Shown here piece after piece: positions 14,191-27,101 of a DNA stretch of 64,000 nucleotides. The DNA is from Bradysia coprophila. Taxonomy: Eukaryota; Arthropoda; Insecta; Diptera; Sciaridae. The DNA lies in the NCBI RefSeq assembly GCF_014529535.1, contig NW_023503373.1, forward strand, positions 2,728,001 to 2,792,000, given 5' to 3'. The translations under genes and the position numbers were made by a program. Position 1 is the first letter of the stretch, and every line of letters begins with the position of its first letter. Below the pieces are notes generated by a model that searched no databases, was not told where the DNA came from, and saw only the letters and a list, made by a program, of their open reading frames with translations.

Positions 14191-17100
14191 TTGGCAACAC
14201 AACTATTTCCCCCAAAATATCATGGAAATGACATCCACAATTATTTTTCTGTAAGCCGGCACAAAATAAAATCGGAAAAAATACATTTTTTGGTGATATA
14301 AGCCCTTTGAACTGCTGCAGCATCTGCAATGTAAATGTATTCTCAAATTTCTAATTAAATTTGCTTCAAACGCCCACTGTAAAAAATGTACCCATATTTC
14401 TCTCCCCTTTTATACCGTTTTATTCCTCTATAAAGTTTCCGGAAGTTTGATTCAATTTTGTATTTAAAAACCACTCGAAATACTTACCCCCTTTAGACTT
14501 TTTTTACGACACAAAACAAATAATCTATTTGGTTACATCTGTTGTTCAATCCATCAAAGTACTGATTTCGAATGGTGCTAGAAATTTTGTGTTAACAAAG
14601 TGATCAAAACGGATATTCACAATGTATATTAATCTATCCACCAATCGACTTCAGTTCTCCGCATGGATTTTACTTTTTATTTCGGAAAAATACAATTTGT
14701 TTAATTAATTTTTACTTTTATTGTTAGGTAGAAATGTTAAATTTTTTTTACAATTATTCAAATATAAAATTATTATTAAATGCAAAACCGAATAAATAAT
14801 TAATTAAAAATACAACAAACGACAATTTCTGTTTTCTTTTTTTCATGGTTCAGTTCGTCGCGAATGATTATGCCATATCCTACAAACATGTTAAGCCTAA
14901 TCCGACGACTATATACACAACAATTTTGAAAAGGGTCGTTTTTATTATGACATGTACCCGCATAATTTCGTGTATATATTTTCTTCGTCACAAAGAATAA
15001 GCAAATTGTGAAATGCTTTTGAGGTGCCGAGTGGAAAAATTCATCTCACAATGATAAATCCAACAAACGAAAAGTTAATTAACATTTGAAAAGATGGAAG
15101 TTGGAAAGAGGACCACTTGCTTAATTCAATTTATTTTGACTGTCTAATATCGATGCATACATATGCTTTGAAAAAATCAGTGATTCGGGTGACAATAACT
15201 GTAAGCTAGTGGTATATATTTCTGAAGAAATTCAGCGAAAGAAAATTCTTTGCATTATCAAATGCACATTAAAGTACGCTATATATGAATCAGATCTAGT
15301 CCTTTTATCGTTTCAAGAATCGTCTATGGCTTGATATAAAATCTTTTACTTCATTTTGCTAAAATTTCACAATAACCGGAAATTTGTCGGCATTTGATAT
15401 AAACTGACTAGCCGTTTCTTACTAAAGCAAGGTGATAAGGCTGAAAATTTATAAATTATTTTTAAGCACCATTGAGACACAAATCAAAACCCCGAACCAA
15501 ATATTTTTTTGTTTGGAATTAGATAACTGATTTTATAAGCAATATCACCACCGTGCTGCACAATTCAACGATCACACGAAAACTAATTGCAAAATGAATA
15601 TCACCTCGTTTAGCTAGGCCCATCGCCGTCCACTGATCTAAGGAAAAGCAAACGGTTGAGCTTAAATGAAAGAAACAGGTTCCATTTGACAAAGTTTGTA
15701 CAAAAGACAATCGACACCACCTCATGCATTTTGAAAGATGTAATTATATATGGTAGGCCTGTATTATGTAGGTTTGGTAGGTAATATTTGCTGAAACTTA
15801 AGTTGCAGTCATGTTTATATGGAAGTGATGTATGGACTGGACATATATATTCTATGTGTATATGTGTCTGTTTTGTTAGGAAATTTTTCAAGCAGAACTT
15901 TCGGTTTTGTTTCTCTGGCTGCATCGGATCGTAAAACGAATTGCTGGAATAAATCTGAAGGAGAATTTATGTAACAAATGTACTTTTCGAACACTTGAAC
16001 TTTGCAATTTCCATTCATCTAAAGATTTTGATAGATTCAAATAGTTTAGAATTTAGTAGTTCGAAGCTTAAAAAACATTTCTGAGAGCCTTTCTTTCCAA
16101 GTAATTATAATCTATAATTAATCTGTATACGAAATTACCTATGCCAAGTGGAGTGTGATCAAAATCCGATACACAGTCATTTAAGAACGACTCGATTCAA
16201 ATATTTGAGGACTTCAATAACATTTGCGGTTTTTTTAATCGAAATCAAAAACAGTTCCAATTGTGGTTAACATTTTCAAATGTAAACCATTTTGTTCCAA
16301 GGTAAAATGGATTCAGTTTCAGCCTGCTTACTCAGTCGTTAAGTAATTGAAATGCATTTAATTTCAGACTCTATCGCATTCTCAAATATGGTTTTTTTTG
16401 TGTTTTACTCTTTCCGTTTAAATTTTCGCATTGTCACCAAAAGATCCTTCACTAAAAGTCTACAACACGTAATCTTGTGAAATTTAATATTGAAATAAAA
16501 CGGAGATCGAGTTTGAATTTCAGTTCTGGATGATGAAGACACACATAGCAAAATTGTAACTCGATCATTGCCATAATAATATGAATGACCGTCATACGAC
16601 AGTGCATTATTTTAATTTTGTAGAGAGATTTCGTGAGATTCATTCACTTAAATATGGTCAACAGTTTAGAAATAATTTATTTTTCCATTTTAAATGGAAA
16701 CAAATGCACCCAGATCGATTAAATGCAGCACTAAAATGATTGATAAAATTTAATTCGAGACCAGATCTTACAGAGATTTCTGAAGAGACTGAAGAACATC
16801 CAACTTAGACAATTCAGTAGGAGAAAAAACCAAATTACGCGAGGGATAATCACTTCTTGGACTAAATGGACTTAATCGCATGGGACTAAAATAAGATTAG
16901 CTCCCATCAGTCCACTTATTACAATAGGTTTTCGACACATTAAGTCCCATTTAGACCCATTTAATCGATTCACCGCGATTATTATATTACGGCACACTGC
17001 TATGACACCATCTGCTATCAACAGCGACATGAAAAATAAGTGATATAATCTGGCTGTTGCGTTCTTTTATAGTGTTATGTTCATTAACTAATAAAGTAAA

Positions 17101-17710
17101 AGATTTTCTTTCTATATATCGAATATACTTAGATCAAAAGAGGCCACAGATTCTATAGAAATGCTGTTTGTTACCTTTTTTGTTTCAAATCGGCTGGACA
17201 AAACATTTCTGAAATTTGTTGTGTCCAATACTCTCTCATACTCTTTCTAGCAACAAACTCATAACATAGCATCTACAACCGGTTCTGTACTATGCCCATT
17301 ACCGATATTTCATGGCAGAACTTTTTTTAGGAGTTGGAATAGAAGCAATACTGGTTCCCCGAAAAAGTGTCACGGAAAATGTATCAACTTTAAAGTGATT
17401 TTCACTGGCCATTTCATAAATGATGAGTCATTCGAAAGCTACCCAAGTAGTTCTGGCTCAGCCGACCGGCCATGATCCATACTCAGTAGCCTCAGTAGCC
17501 TGGAAAAGTCATGTGTGTCCAAGTAAGGATCCCCTTTCGGTTTTTATAGATCAATAAAAAATACGTAGCTCTAATTTGGGATACTAGTTCTGATTCTGAT
17601 ATCTATTGCACAGACATTTCAACGCTCAGGCTCCTTGAATATACCATTTTTTCGGATCGACGATTTACGATTGCAATTTACTCTTACGAAAACCTTTTTC
17701 TCGTGACATT
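14191..17710. other. intergenic, no gene seen
   Basis: 3.5 kb of AT-rich DNA with no recognisable exon on either strand. It holds a copy of the dispersed TTACTTCATTT motif at 15338-15357. It also has a weak inverted pair around 16857-16878 and 16939-16960, in which ACTAAATGG-type sequence faces its complement. Confidence 0.5.
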
Positions 17711-17798
17711 CAGACTGGAGAGCCGAAAAAATATCGATGACGGCGGCTAGCCGACGAAAAAAAGGTGGCGGCTTGCGGCTGGAACGGCTAAGCCGTTA

Positions 17799-18500
17799 AA
17801 AAATTTGTGGCGGCGGCTTTACATCCAAAAAGTCGGCTGGCGGCGGCTAAATATTTTTTTTTTAAAGAAACAAAATCAAATTTATTAAAAATATAAAAAT
17901 CAAAAATCGAAAGAGAAAAAAAGAAAAAAAGAAAAAAGTTGAATGACCGCGGTAACTAACAAGTTGCGACGAAAATTGCAAAGTAATTTTGTAACAATTG
18001 TAACAGCTAATAAGTTAAAATCATTGCAATAAACGATAACAAGACTTTTGTTAGCTTCGACAAATATGGAAATTGTGTTTCATTTTTCTGCCACCATGAT
18101 AGTGGTTCCTCCCTCCAACACACCTACTTTGATTTTGTCGAGTTTTCTAACATCACACGATAATTCTTTAATATTTTTTCTGAATATCATCGAATGAAAC
18201 TAAATCATCAAAGGTTCTTGCATTAAAGTTAGACAATATTCGTTCATATTCACTGGTAAACATTTTTCGGACCTCATTTTCAGTTTTATTAAGTAACATG
18301 TTCTATTCTTTGTTACAAAATTACTTTGCAATTTTCGTCGCAACTTGTTAGTTACCGCGGTCATTCAACTTTTTTCTTTTTTTCTCTTTCGATTTTTGAT
18401 TTTTATATTTTTAATAAATTTGATTTTGTTTCTTTAAAAAATAAATATTTAGCCGCCGCCAGCCGACTTTTTGGATGTAAAGCCGCCGCCACAAATTTTT
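17799..18500. repeat. long inverted repeat (about 190 bp arms, 316 bp loop)
   Basis: Left arm 17799-17995 and right arm 18312-18500 are complementary apart from small indels in an A-rich tract, one of them an 8-nt expansion of AAAGAAAA. Transcription through it would give a long hairpin RNA. It lies entirely inside the hAT element. Confidence 0.85.
17996..18311 (-). pseudogene. hAT transposase C-terminal fragment, decayed
   Basis: Read on the minus strand, the loop encodes EPLSWWQKNETQFPYLSKL, which matches the hAT-family dimerisation region (WW followed by a hydrophobic LxxLA-like helix). Upstream in another frame is LNKTENEVRKMFTSEYERIL, followed by a stop, so at least one frameshift and one stop break the gene. 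Only about 100 codons are traceable. The assignment rests on the WWxxN...FPxLSKL signature typical of hAT C-termini. Confidence 0.75.
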
Positions 18501-18864
18501 ACACATGCAGCACGAATTAACAATTGACCGAATTCATCGATGAGTATCATAACATGTATCTATTAAACAAAGGACAAATTTTTAGAGTACGGGTAGCTTC
18601 CTAAGTGACGCGATCGTAGCAGAAAATAGATAATGTATTTTCGCGATGTATACGCTTCATTTATTTCGTTATGAGAATTTCAATTATTTTTTTCAGTACA
18701 ATAAGTACCAGTATAATAAAAAATTTTGTTTCATTATTATCAAAACGAAAATACTTCAGCCGCCGAGTCAGCCGAGCAAAGTATTTGGCGGCGGCTGCTT
18801 GTTTAGCCGTCAGCCGCCGATTTTCGGTGGCTGAAAATCGGCGGCTCTCCAGTCTGATGACATT

Positions 18865-19466
18865 TTTGATTTATTGGCCCCTTCCTACCACTAGACACTT
18901 CTTACATTTTTGGGCCATTTTTTCGGCTAACATTTGGTCCTCTAACCTGTTTGAAGTCATCAAAGATCAGTTCCTGAAAATAAGTGTCATCTTCATGAAC
19001 CTCTGTTTGGAATTCAGACGATTTTTCTGGTTCCTGATTTTTTCTTATGAACGGACCTGCTGTTACCTTAACCATCGATATGTTCTCTGATCGAAGATGT
19101 TTGAACTATGCAACAATACAGTTCCACAGGTCAGTCGTATAGCTGTCGATGTTTGATGAAATGAAAAGATTTTTTGTTTTGTTTAAGACGGCATTTGTTT
19201 GTGATTTTATTTTTAAATCGAAATAAATCATTTTATTAAAATAAGTCAATAAACTCAATTTTAGAAATTTAGTAAGAAAAAAGTAAATTATTGTAAACCG
19301 GGTCCAATCCAGTTCCTGCCGAGACAATAATGACATTACAAATTAAAAATTACATGACTGCATCGTAGGAAAAATGATTAAAATTTCTGTAAAATTGCGA
19401 TTCCCAAACCGATAAAAGATTGTATAAAATAGCAATAATGAAGCGTTGAATGATATTGACACACCC
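18865..19466. other. intergenic / 3' flank of Asna1, no gene seen
   Basis: 600 bp between the hAT element and the Asna1 stop codon. A minus-strand AATAAA (plus strand TTTATT at 19206-19211) could be a distal polyadenylation signal for Asna1. Confidence 0.45.
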
Positions 19467-20913
<1,447 letters not shown>

Positions 20914-21370
20914 GATGGAATGAACAATTTAAATTTTTAATTTTCTTTAGTTCTGATTGTTTTACACGATTAAAATGGAATTAAATAAAGTGACGTGTGT
21001 TGTGGTTCGACTTAAAACACTGACAGCTCAGTGCTGTCCGCACCCAAGCAAGAAGATTCATTGTGACCGTCTCACATTTATGAGATGTCGTGACATCGTG
21101 GTCGAGATATTTACAGTCTGTAGAAGTCGACTGTAATACTAACAGCTACTTTAACTTTGACAGAAAAGAGTCAACTTCATTTTCTCGACTTGAAAAATCA
21201 CTGACAGATTTGTTGGAATTGTTTCAGTCGTTTGAAACGATGAAAATAAACTGGCAACACTGCGAGCTTTCGCATAACAGCTGACATTTTCATATAAACA
21301 AAAGAAAAGAAAAAGAAACAAAAATAGTTGTGCACTTGCATCACAACTGAATTATTATCAAACCTCACGA
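20914..21370. promoter_or_regulatory. shared intergenic region between Asna1 and Gemin2
   Basis: 457 bp separate the two divergent start codons. With no other gene between them this stretch must hold both 5' UTRs and both promoters. No TATA box is evident at a convincing position on either strand, which is usual for insect housekeeping genes. Calling it bidirectional is inference from geometry. Confidence 0.5.
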
Positions 21371-22162
21371 ATGGAGTCACTTCAACACAAAGTCTTAGAT
21401 TTTCCAGAGCCTGACGAATCATTCGATCCGAATTTTATACCAGAGGATGGCACACAATATTTACAAAAAGTTGCACATGAACGCAAGCACTGTCCAGATA
21501 TTGTCGTCAAACCATTTGTAAATAGCACACCCAGCCAGCCAATAAGTTGGAACACCCTCTTACAGGTATACTGTCTTTGACAAACATTTTCCTGAACTTT
21601 TCCATTCAACAGCCGGCTCTGATTTCAGACAGACTTTGTGGACACAGCATCCGTCCAGCTTCGGCCATCAGAAGAATGGAAAAAAGTGCAAATATCCGAA
21701 TTCCTATCCATCCGACAACGCATATCTTCAATGCGAGAATTATTCCGACTGAATATGCCCGACAATTTACCCAAATTGCCGGAGATCAGCGATCCGAAAT
21801 CGTGGCTTGAATTCTGCAAAAACAACTCGCCAATACTCCGGATTGTGCTGCAAATCGACCAGAGAATGCTAGAAGTTCTGTTGGACTATCAACTGAAATG
21901 GTTGGAAGATTCGACGACAAGTGGCTTAGCTCTGGCCATTGAAGACAGTTGGCTGGGTACATGGATCTATTCGACATTAAGCTGCCTACATCTGCCACTC
22001 GAACCGAACACGCACAGTTTGTTACGGCAAGTAGCCAAATGTTGTGTCAATGGCAGAAATCGATTGACTGTTGACGATGTTGTCTTAGCGACTCCGTTCA
22101 ATTTACTTATTTGCATTATATCCGGCTGTTTCGATCAAAGAGACTTCAAATCAATGGTTTAA
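21371..22162 (+). CDS. Gem2: Gemin2 (SMN-interacting protein 1)
   Basis: Component of the SMN complex that holds the Sm protein pentamer during assembly of spliceosomal snRNPs, in cytoplasm and nuclear bodies. There are two exons, 21371-21565 and 21629-22162, with one phase 0 GT-AG intron of 63 bp; the product is 242 residues. Family landmarks are an acidic FDPNFIPEDGTQYLQKV N-terminal segment, the HCPDIVV string, EWKKVQISEFLSIRQ, the C-terminal HSLLRQVAKCC helix, and the closing NLLICIISGCFDQRD. The length is slightly short against vertebrate orthologues (about 280). The intron acceptor used is GATTTCAG|ACAGAC, because reading through from the earlier CAACAG would break the frame. The gene is convergent with calpain-7. 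Confidence 0.95.
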
Positions 22163-22168
22163 AATAAA
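22163..22168 (+). terminator. AATAAA abutting the Gemin2 stop codon
   Basis: AATAAA starts on the base right after the Gemin2 TAA. If used, the 3' UTR would be only about 20-30 nt. Only 200 bp separate this stop from the convergent calpain-7 stop, so both 3' ends are cramped. Confidence 0.45.
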
Positions 22169-22362
22169 GTCAGCTCTGGCAGATGTCGAGTAAAATTTCA
22201 TTATAATTTTCAACTTTAAAAGAAGTTTCACAAAAATAGAAAATATAAAACAACTCTGGGAGTGCGTGGAAACGATTCAACAAAAATATATTACTTCTCT
22301 AGACGAAATGTTGTGATTGAAGCAAGCAGGTATACTGATTTCGTATGATTAATTCGATTCGT

Positions 22363-25145
22363 TTACTGAACCCTGTCAACCACAATGTTTGTGGAGGCTT
22401 TAAAATTTAAAATAAACGGACTCTGCTGTTGCGGTAGATACGTGGACGGTGTTAAATAGTAAATACCCGCCGGCAAATGATCCAAATCAAGGACACAAAA
22501 ACCAGATCTGTACGTGCCGGTGACTTTTGAAACGAATGGTGCTGTAACCTCTGCATCTGCTAGCGATCCGACAGTTAGCTCCAATCCCACCTGGTAGACT
22601 TTCGGTCCGCGCAATTCACACACCAAATTGCTGTTTTCTTTCGGGCCCAAGTTGATGCGATACTTCGGATTGTTTTTGTATGATTCCGGATGGTTTTGAC
22701 AACCGCCACTAGTTTGTTCATTCCATTCGCCTTGAACCTGATGGGTTTGATAGTAAACTCGGGTCAATGGTTTCAGTTCGAAATTGTCGCGGCAGAACGC
22801 ACGTAGAGTGTAGTAAATTGTGGCTGTCTTCTCATATTGGGAAACGACAAGCGTGTACCTAGATAGTAAAACAAAATATATCAAAAAATGTTGTGACGGT
22901 CTACAAGCATCTTGTTATACTTCTTAGCTTGTGCTGGATCCATTCTAATCTTACACAAGTAGTGAGGGCTGTTTATTCTGACACCATCAATGTATGGCTT
23001 AGGATCATCTGTGAACAATTAGATGGAGATCGTTAGTGTACTGAACACACACACAATATTCACATCGACGTCAAACTCACAGGGATAGTAGACTCTCTTT
23101 CCATTATTTTGATACACAAGCAACGTTATGTACTCCTTGTTTTCGCGGAAATCCTCGATGGACGTAATATGTCTCGTTAAAAGCACCCAAATCGATCCAC
23201 GACCGGCCCCTACTGATAATTGATATTGTGGATTATCACCAATCGTGTACGCGTCCTTCGTAGGACCGACGCCAGCGCTCCATTTTCTTAATTCAAAGAA
23301 TCGATTTAATGAACCGAGTCCACAGTTTTTGAACAATATTAAAGACGTTCTTACTGATGGATACAGTAGGTGTATTGAAACAGCGCAGGATTCCAGTTCA
23401 AGTAGAAAACGTCAAAGAAATTCAGAATCGAATGATAATCAATCCAAAAAACACCGTTGTCCACTTGAGCAGCAAGTTTTGGATCGTAGCCTAGTAATTC
23501 TTGAAGTTTGGTAGTCCAATGTACAGCATCTAATTCCGAATAGTTACCCTTCCAACGAAGATGTGACCAGGGATTTTTCAGTTGTAAAAGTTTCACTCCC
23601 TGAAATGGCAATTCAATTGTGTTCATGAACACTTGTTGCGAAGAAAAAGTTCACGGTTTGAACGAGGTTTTAATAGAGGCGGCCGCTCCATAAATTTGAC
23701 TATTTTCCAGGGAAGTTCTGTGACTAGGCCTTCAATATTAAAATCTCGTTCAACCATATTGAGATGCACTTACATCAATTTCTTTCAAATCCAACACTGC
23801 ATAGGCATGCGTAGCAACCAGACCCGTTCGATCACCTTCTTCATCAGAAAGTTCACCAGTAGCTACCGTTATCAAACATCGACCTTGAGCTAAGCCATTT
23901 TGCAGTCTTTCGAATACATGATCGGCATTGAAGTCTGGTTCTTTCGGTCGAATTGCCACTCGCTCCGGAATCCATCCTGTCAATGCGTGCAAATCAATGT
24001 TCTGCGAAAGAGTTGTTTTCTTGTAAAATTTAATTGTTTTAACAACAAGACATCCACACTGCTTACACTGTTCGATCCTGGAAAGTCATAACCTCCCATC
24101 ACCTTCATGTACGCCTTCTCAAGCAATGATACCCAAAATTCAGATTTGTTGTTGGAATACGAGCACAGAAGCTGATTATACCGTCCAACTGGTAGATAAT
24201 CGTCTATAACAACTTTGCGCGGTATCCCATTGACATGCAACTTGATGGAATACTTTCCGCTCGAATTGTATATCGGTTCATCTCTTGAATTTCTTGGATA
24301 AATAATCGACGTGATCAGCTGCTTTCCGAACCGTTTTTCATAGAGGGCTGCTACAGCAAGTGATGCAACCAAGCTGAAAGAGGAGAAGGTCACATCGTCA
24401 CCTATTGGACCAACCAACGAACCAACGAGTGATTGTGATTATCTTACCTGCAATCGCTCACAACTGTTTGTTTAATGCTGTAGAAATCTACACATCTTCC
24501 AGACACCAGCTTCGGTTCTTCACAAATTTCACTTATTCTCCTCCACTCGATGAAATCTCGTTTTTGCTTCGGTGCTAGCTCCAAATACCCATCCTATGAA
24601 TACACAACAATCTTCAAATCTTGAATGTCACCGCACATTATAGCGAAATCATCACACGTTACCTTATCCGTAAATGGAATGGAAAACACAAATTTGTCCT
24701 TCAAGTCGACGCTCATAAACGGAACGAAAATGTTTGAGTTGATATGCGATGTATGTTCCAAGACTTTTTTTTCTTCGTCCGTATACACCTGACTGCCAGC
24801 TAATCCAAGTGACGGTTGCGTGTTAGATGATTCTATACAATGGTGATGTCATGTATAAAATGCACTCAAAGTAAACAGCAGTGAACACTCACGTTTTACG
24901 GATATCGTCGGTTGAACTGGTACCGAAGGACTAGCTACATTTTCTCTTTTAATACCCTTGAGCTCCTCAGCACGGTCTAGTGCTTGAGTGGCAAACTTAT
25001 TCAATCTGGCTCGTGTTTCCTTGTCTTGAATTTGTAGAATCATTTCCACCGTCTTCATGTACAGTGAAATAGCAAGGCTTTCATTTTTGGATTCATCGGC
25101 ATCCAATGCTTGACTTAGAACCGAATGTATTTCGGATTCATTCAT
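22363..25145 (-). CDS. calpain-7 (PalB-type MIT-domain calpain)
   Basis: Cysteine protease of the calpain-7/PalB type, which associates with ESCRT-III through MIT domains. There are nine exons: 24893-25145, 24663-24832, 24448-24593, 24067-24373, 23774-24001, 23355-23599, 23081-23286, 22921-23008 and 22363-22858. They give 712 residues. Seen: an N-terminal MIT-like helical segment (about 1-65), then a CysPc core with catalytic Cys about 189 (VSDCS), His about 357 (ATHAYAV) and Asn about 377 ([10 protein letters not shown]). Two C-terminal beta-rich C2-like domains follow, carrying NPQYQLSV and [14 protein letters not shown]. All junctions are in phase. At exon 8 the donor AA|GTATAA was chosen because it gives [12 protein letters not shown]. 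It is about 100 residues shorter than the human enzyme, consistent with one MIT instead of two. Divergent from PPIE. Confidence 0.95.
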
Positions 25146-25904
25146 TTTACTAATAATTTAAAACACAAATTTCGAGCTAATTTGGAGCTAGTTACTACAC
25201 AACATGGATAGATTTAAAGAATACTTTGAGAGGAGAAGAATTTCAGTAAAATTGTTTTTGTGATGATTTCATTCTTTTCCAAGTTTGACGTTTCAGTGTC
25301 AAGTAAATAAGGGGCCGTTCATAAATTACGTAACGCAAGAGGGGGGAGGGGGGGGTATGAGGCAAGCGTTACGGTTCTAACAAAATTGGGTCAAACTTGA
25401 CCCTTTTAGCGTTACAGACCCGGGGGGGGGGTCTGAAAAATGTTGATTTTTGCGTTACGTAATTTATGAACGGCCCCTAACAATGAAGTTGGGCAACAGC
25501 TGATCACTTTTCAGGGCTGTAATTTGCAATATTAGTCGGCCTTGTTGAGTCTACTTTTTAGGAACCATATTAATTCTTAGGAGAGTGCAACCATCCTGTA
25601 AGGTGACGCCTGTTTTTTTTTTTGTACAATATTACGTCACACTCCAGTGAGTTAAACCTTTCGACGTATCTACTTTTTAAACAAAATTATTAATGAACGT
25701 GCTCTCAGATAAGTTTTCAATCGTTCCAATTTGCATGTGTGTGCGCACTGTGGATGTGATTCATGAATGTGTGTTTGACTACTGACACTGACAAACGTCA
25801 AACGTTTTACACACGATTTGTTTACCATTTCTGTTCAGCGTGTACAAAGATTTCAGATCAGTCTCATAAAAGTTAACATTTGTACGCATTTGGTTCGCAA
25901 CAAA
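25146..25904. promoter_or_regulatory. intergenic region between CAPN7 and PPIE, with an inserted MITE
   Basis: 759 bp between two divergent start codons, so both promoters should lie here. A 167-bp inverted-repeat element (25311-25477) has inserted in the middle. No core promoter element could be assigned. Confidence 0.45.
25311..25477. mobile_element. MITE with GGGGCCGTTCATAAATTACG termini
   Basis: The first 28 bases (GGGGCCGTTCATAAATTACG and on) are repeated inverted at the end (CGTAATTTATGAACGGCCCC). The flanks carry a 3-bp TAA duplication (25308-25310 and 25478-25480), as in PIF/Harbinger-type elements. The interior has two long G runs and a small TTGGGTCAAACTTGACCC-like palindrome. It has no coding capacity. 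Confidence 0.85.
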
Positions 25905-27101
25905 ATGTCAGACAAACGCACTATTTACGTTGGAGGCCTAGCTGATGAAGTTACAGAAAAATTGATCAACGATGCGTTCATTCCGTTCGGCGATATCTCT
26001 GATATCCAGATGCCGGTTGATTATGAGTCCCAGAAACACAGAGGATTTGCATTTATCGAATACGAAACCGCTGAAGATGCTGCGGCAGCTATCGATAACA
26101 TGGTAAGTTAATCATTTTTTGTCGATCTATTCAATTGATTGATTGATCCCATTAAACGCACTTCATATCAGAACGACGCCGAGCTGATGGGTCGCACTGT
26201 TCGTGTTAATATTGCTAAGCCTCAACGAATCAAAGAAGGAAGCATACGCCCAGTATGGGCTGAAGATGATTGGTTGCAGAAGCATTCCGGTGCAACGTTA
26301 GGAAAAGAAAGTGAAAAGACAGAGAATGGTCACGATAACGGCGACGAAACAAAAGCCAGCGACGAAAAGGATGAAAATGGTGAACCCGTCGAACCGGCAA
26401 AAGAAGTGCAAAAAACTCGTAATCCTCAAGTGTACTTCGATATTCGGATCGGCAGCAGTGACGTTGGACGCATTGTGATGCTACTTCGGTAAGACAAATG
26501 AAATATTTCGGTTGATTTCATCGACTGAACATAGAAATAATTTGCAGAGCGGATGTGGTTCCAAAAACAGCGGAAAACTTCAGAAGTTTGTGCACACATG
26601 AACAAGGATTCGGCTATAAAGGCAGTACATTCCATCGTGTTATTCCCGAATTCGTAAGATTATCTTTCTAATGTTGTCACGAAAGAGGTCTCATTTTTTC
26701 CATTGCGCCATCAGATGTGCCAAGGTGGCGATTTTACAAATAACAATGGCACCGGCGGAAAATCAATTTACGGGAAAAAATTTGCCGACGAAAACTTCAT
26801 ACTGAAACACAACAACTTCGGTACGCTATCAATGGCTAATTCCGGCCCAAATTCCAATGGATCACAGTTCTTCATCACCACTGCCAAGTGAGTTTGGATT
26901 GAAAGTCCTATTTGAACTGGACTAATTTTCTCCAATTCTCTAATGTCTTCTTCCAGAACGGATTGGTTGGATGCAAAGCACGTCGTATTCGGACATGTTA
27001 TAAGTGGTGCTGATGTAGTGCGAAAAATGGAGAAATGCGGCACAAAGAGCGGGGCACCGACACAAAAAGTGACAATTTATTCCTGTGGCGAATTAAAGTA
27101 A
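25905..27101 (+). CDS. peptidyl-prolyl isomerase E (RRM-cyclophilin, Cyp33)
   Basis: Nuclear cyclophilin that joins an RNA-recognition motif to a prolyl isomerase; the family acts in spliceosomes and with MLL-type chromatin regulators. Five exons, 25905-26102, 26172-26488, 26548-26653, 26715-26887 and 26957-27101, give 312 residues. The RRM is N-terminal, with RNP2 IYVGGL (about 6-11) and RNP1 RGFAFIEY. An acidic lysine-rich linker follows (about 100-150). The cyclophilin domain starts at PQVYFDI and keeps the active-site set: [21 protein letters not shown], a Trp in TDWLD and the His in KHVVFG. All four introns are GT-AG and short. ATG 25905 is the first Met in frame. Human PPIE is 301 residues, and the extra length here is in the linker. 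Confidence 0.97.

Larger units (their letters stand above)
17711..18856. mobile_element. degenerate hAT transposon with internal long inverted repeat
   Basis: Terminal inverted repeats CAGACTGGAGAGCCG (17711-17725) and CGGCTCTCCAGTCTG (18842-18856) are flanked by GTGACATT and ATGACATT, an 8-bp duplication with one mismatch. Subterminal regions are full of GGCGGCT/AGCCGCC units, which often serve as transposase-binding repeats in hAT elements. A nearly perfect inverted repeat (17799-17995 against 18312-18500) surrounds a loop carrying remains of transposase on the minus strand. No intact transposase frame remains, so the copy is non-autonomous. Confidence 0.85.

Noticed and set aside
18326-19090. 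Several overlapping plus-strand frames of 60-139 codons
   Set aside because: They lie in the arms and subterminal repeats of the hAT element, and their composition comes from the GGCGGCT repeats and poly-T tracts.
22921-22927. GC donor downstream for calpain-7 exon 8
   Set aside because: The canonical donor AA|GTATAA four codons earlier keeps phase and gives the family sequence, so a GC-AG intron is not needed.
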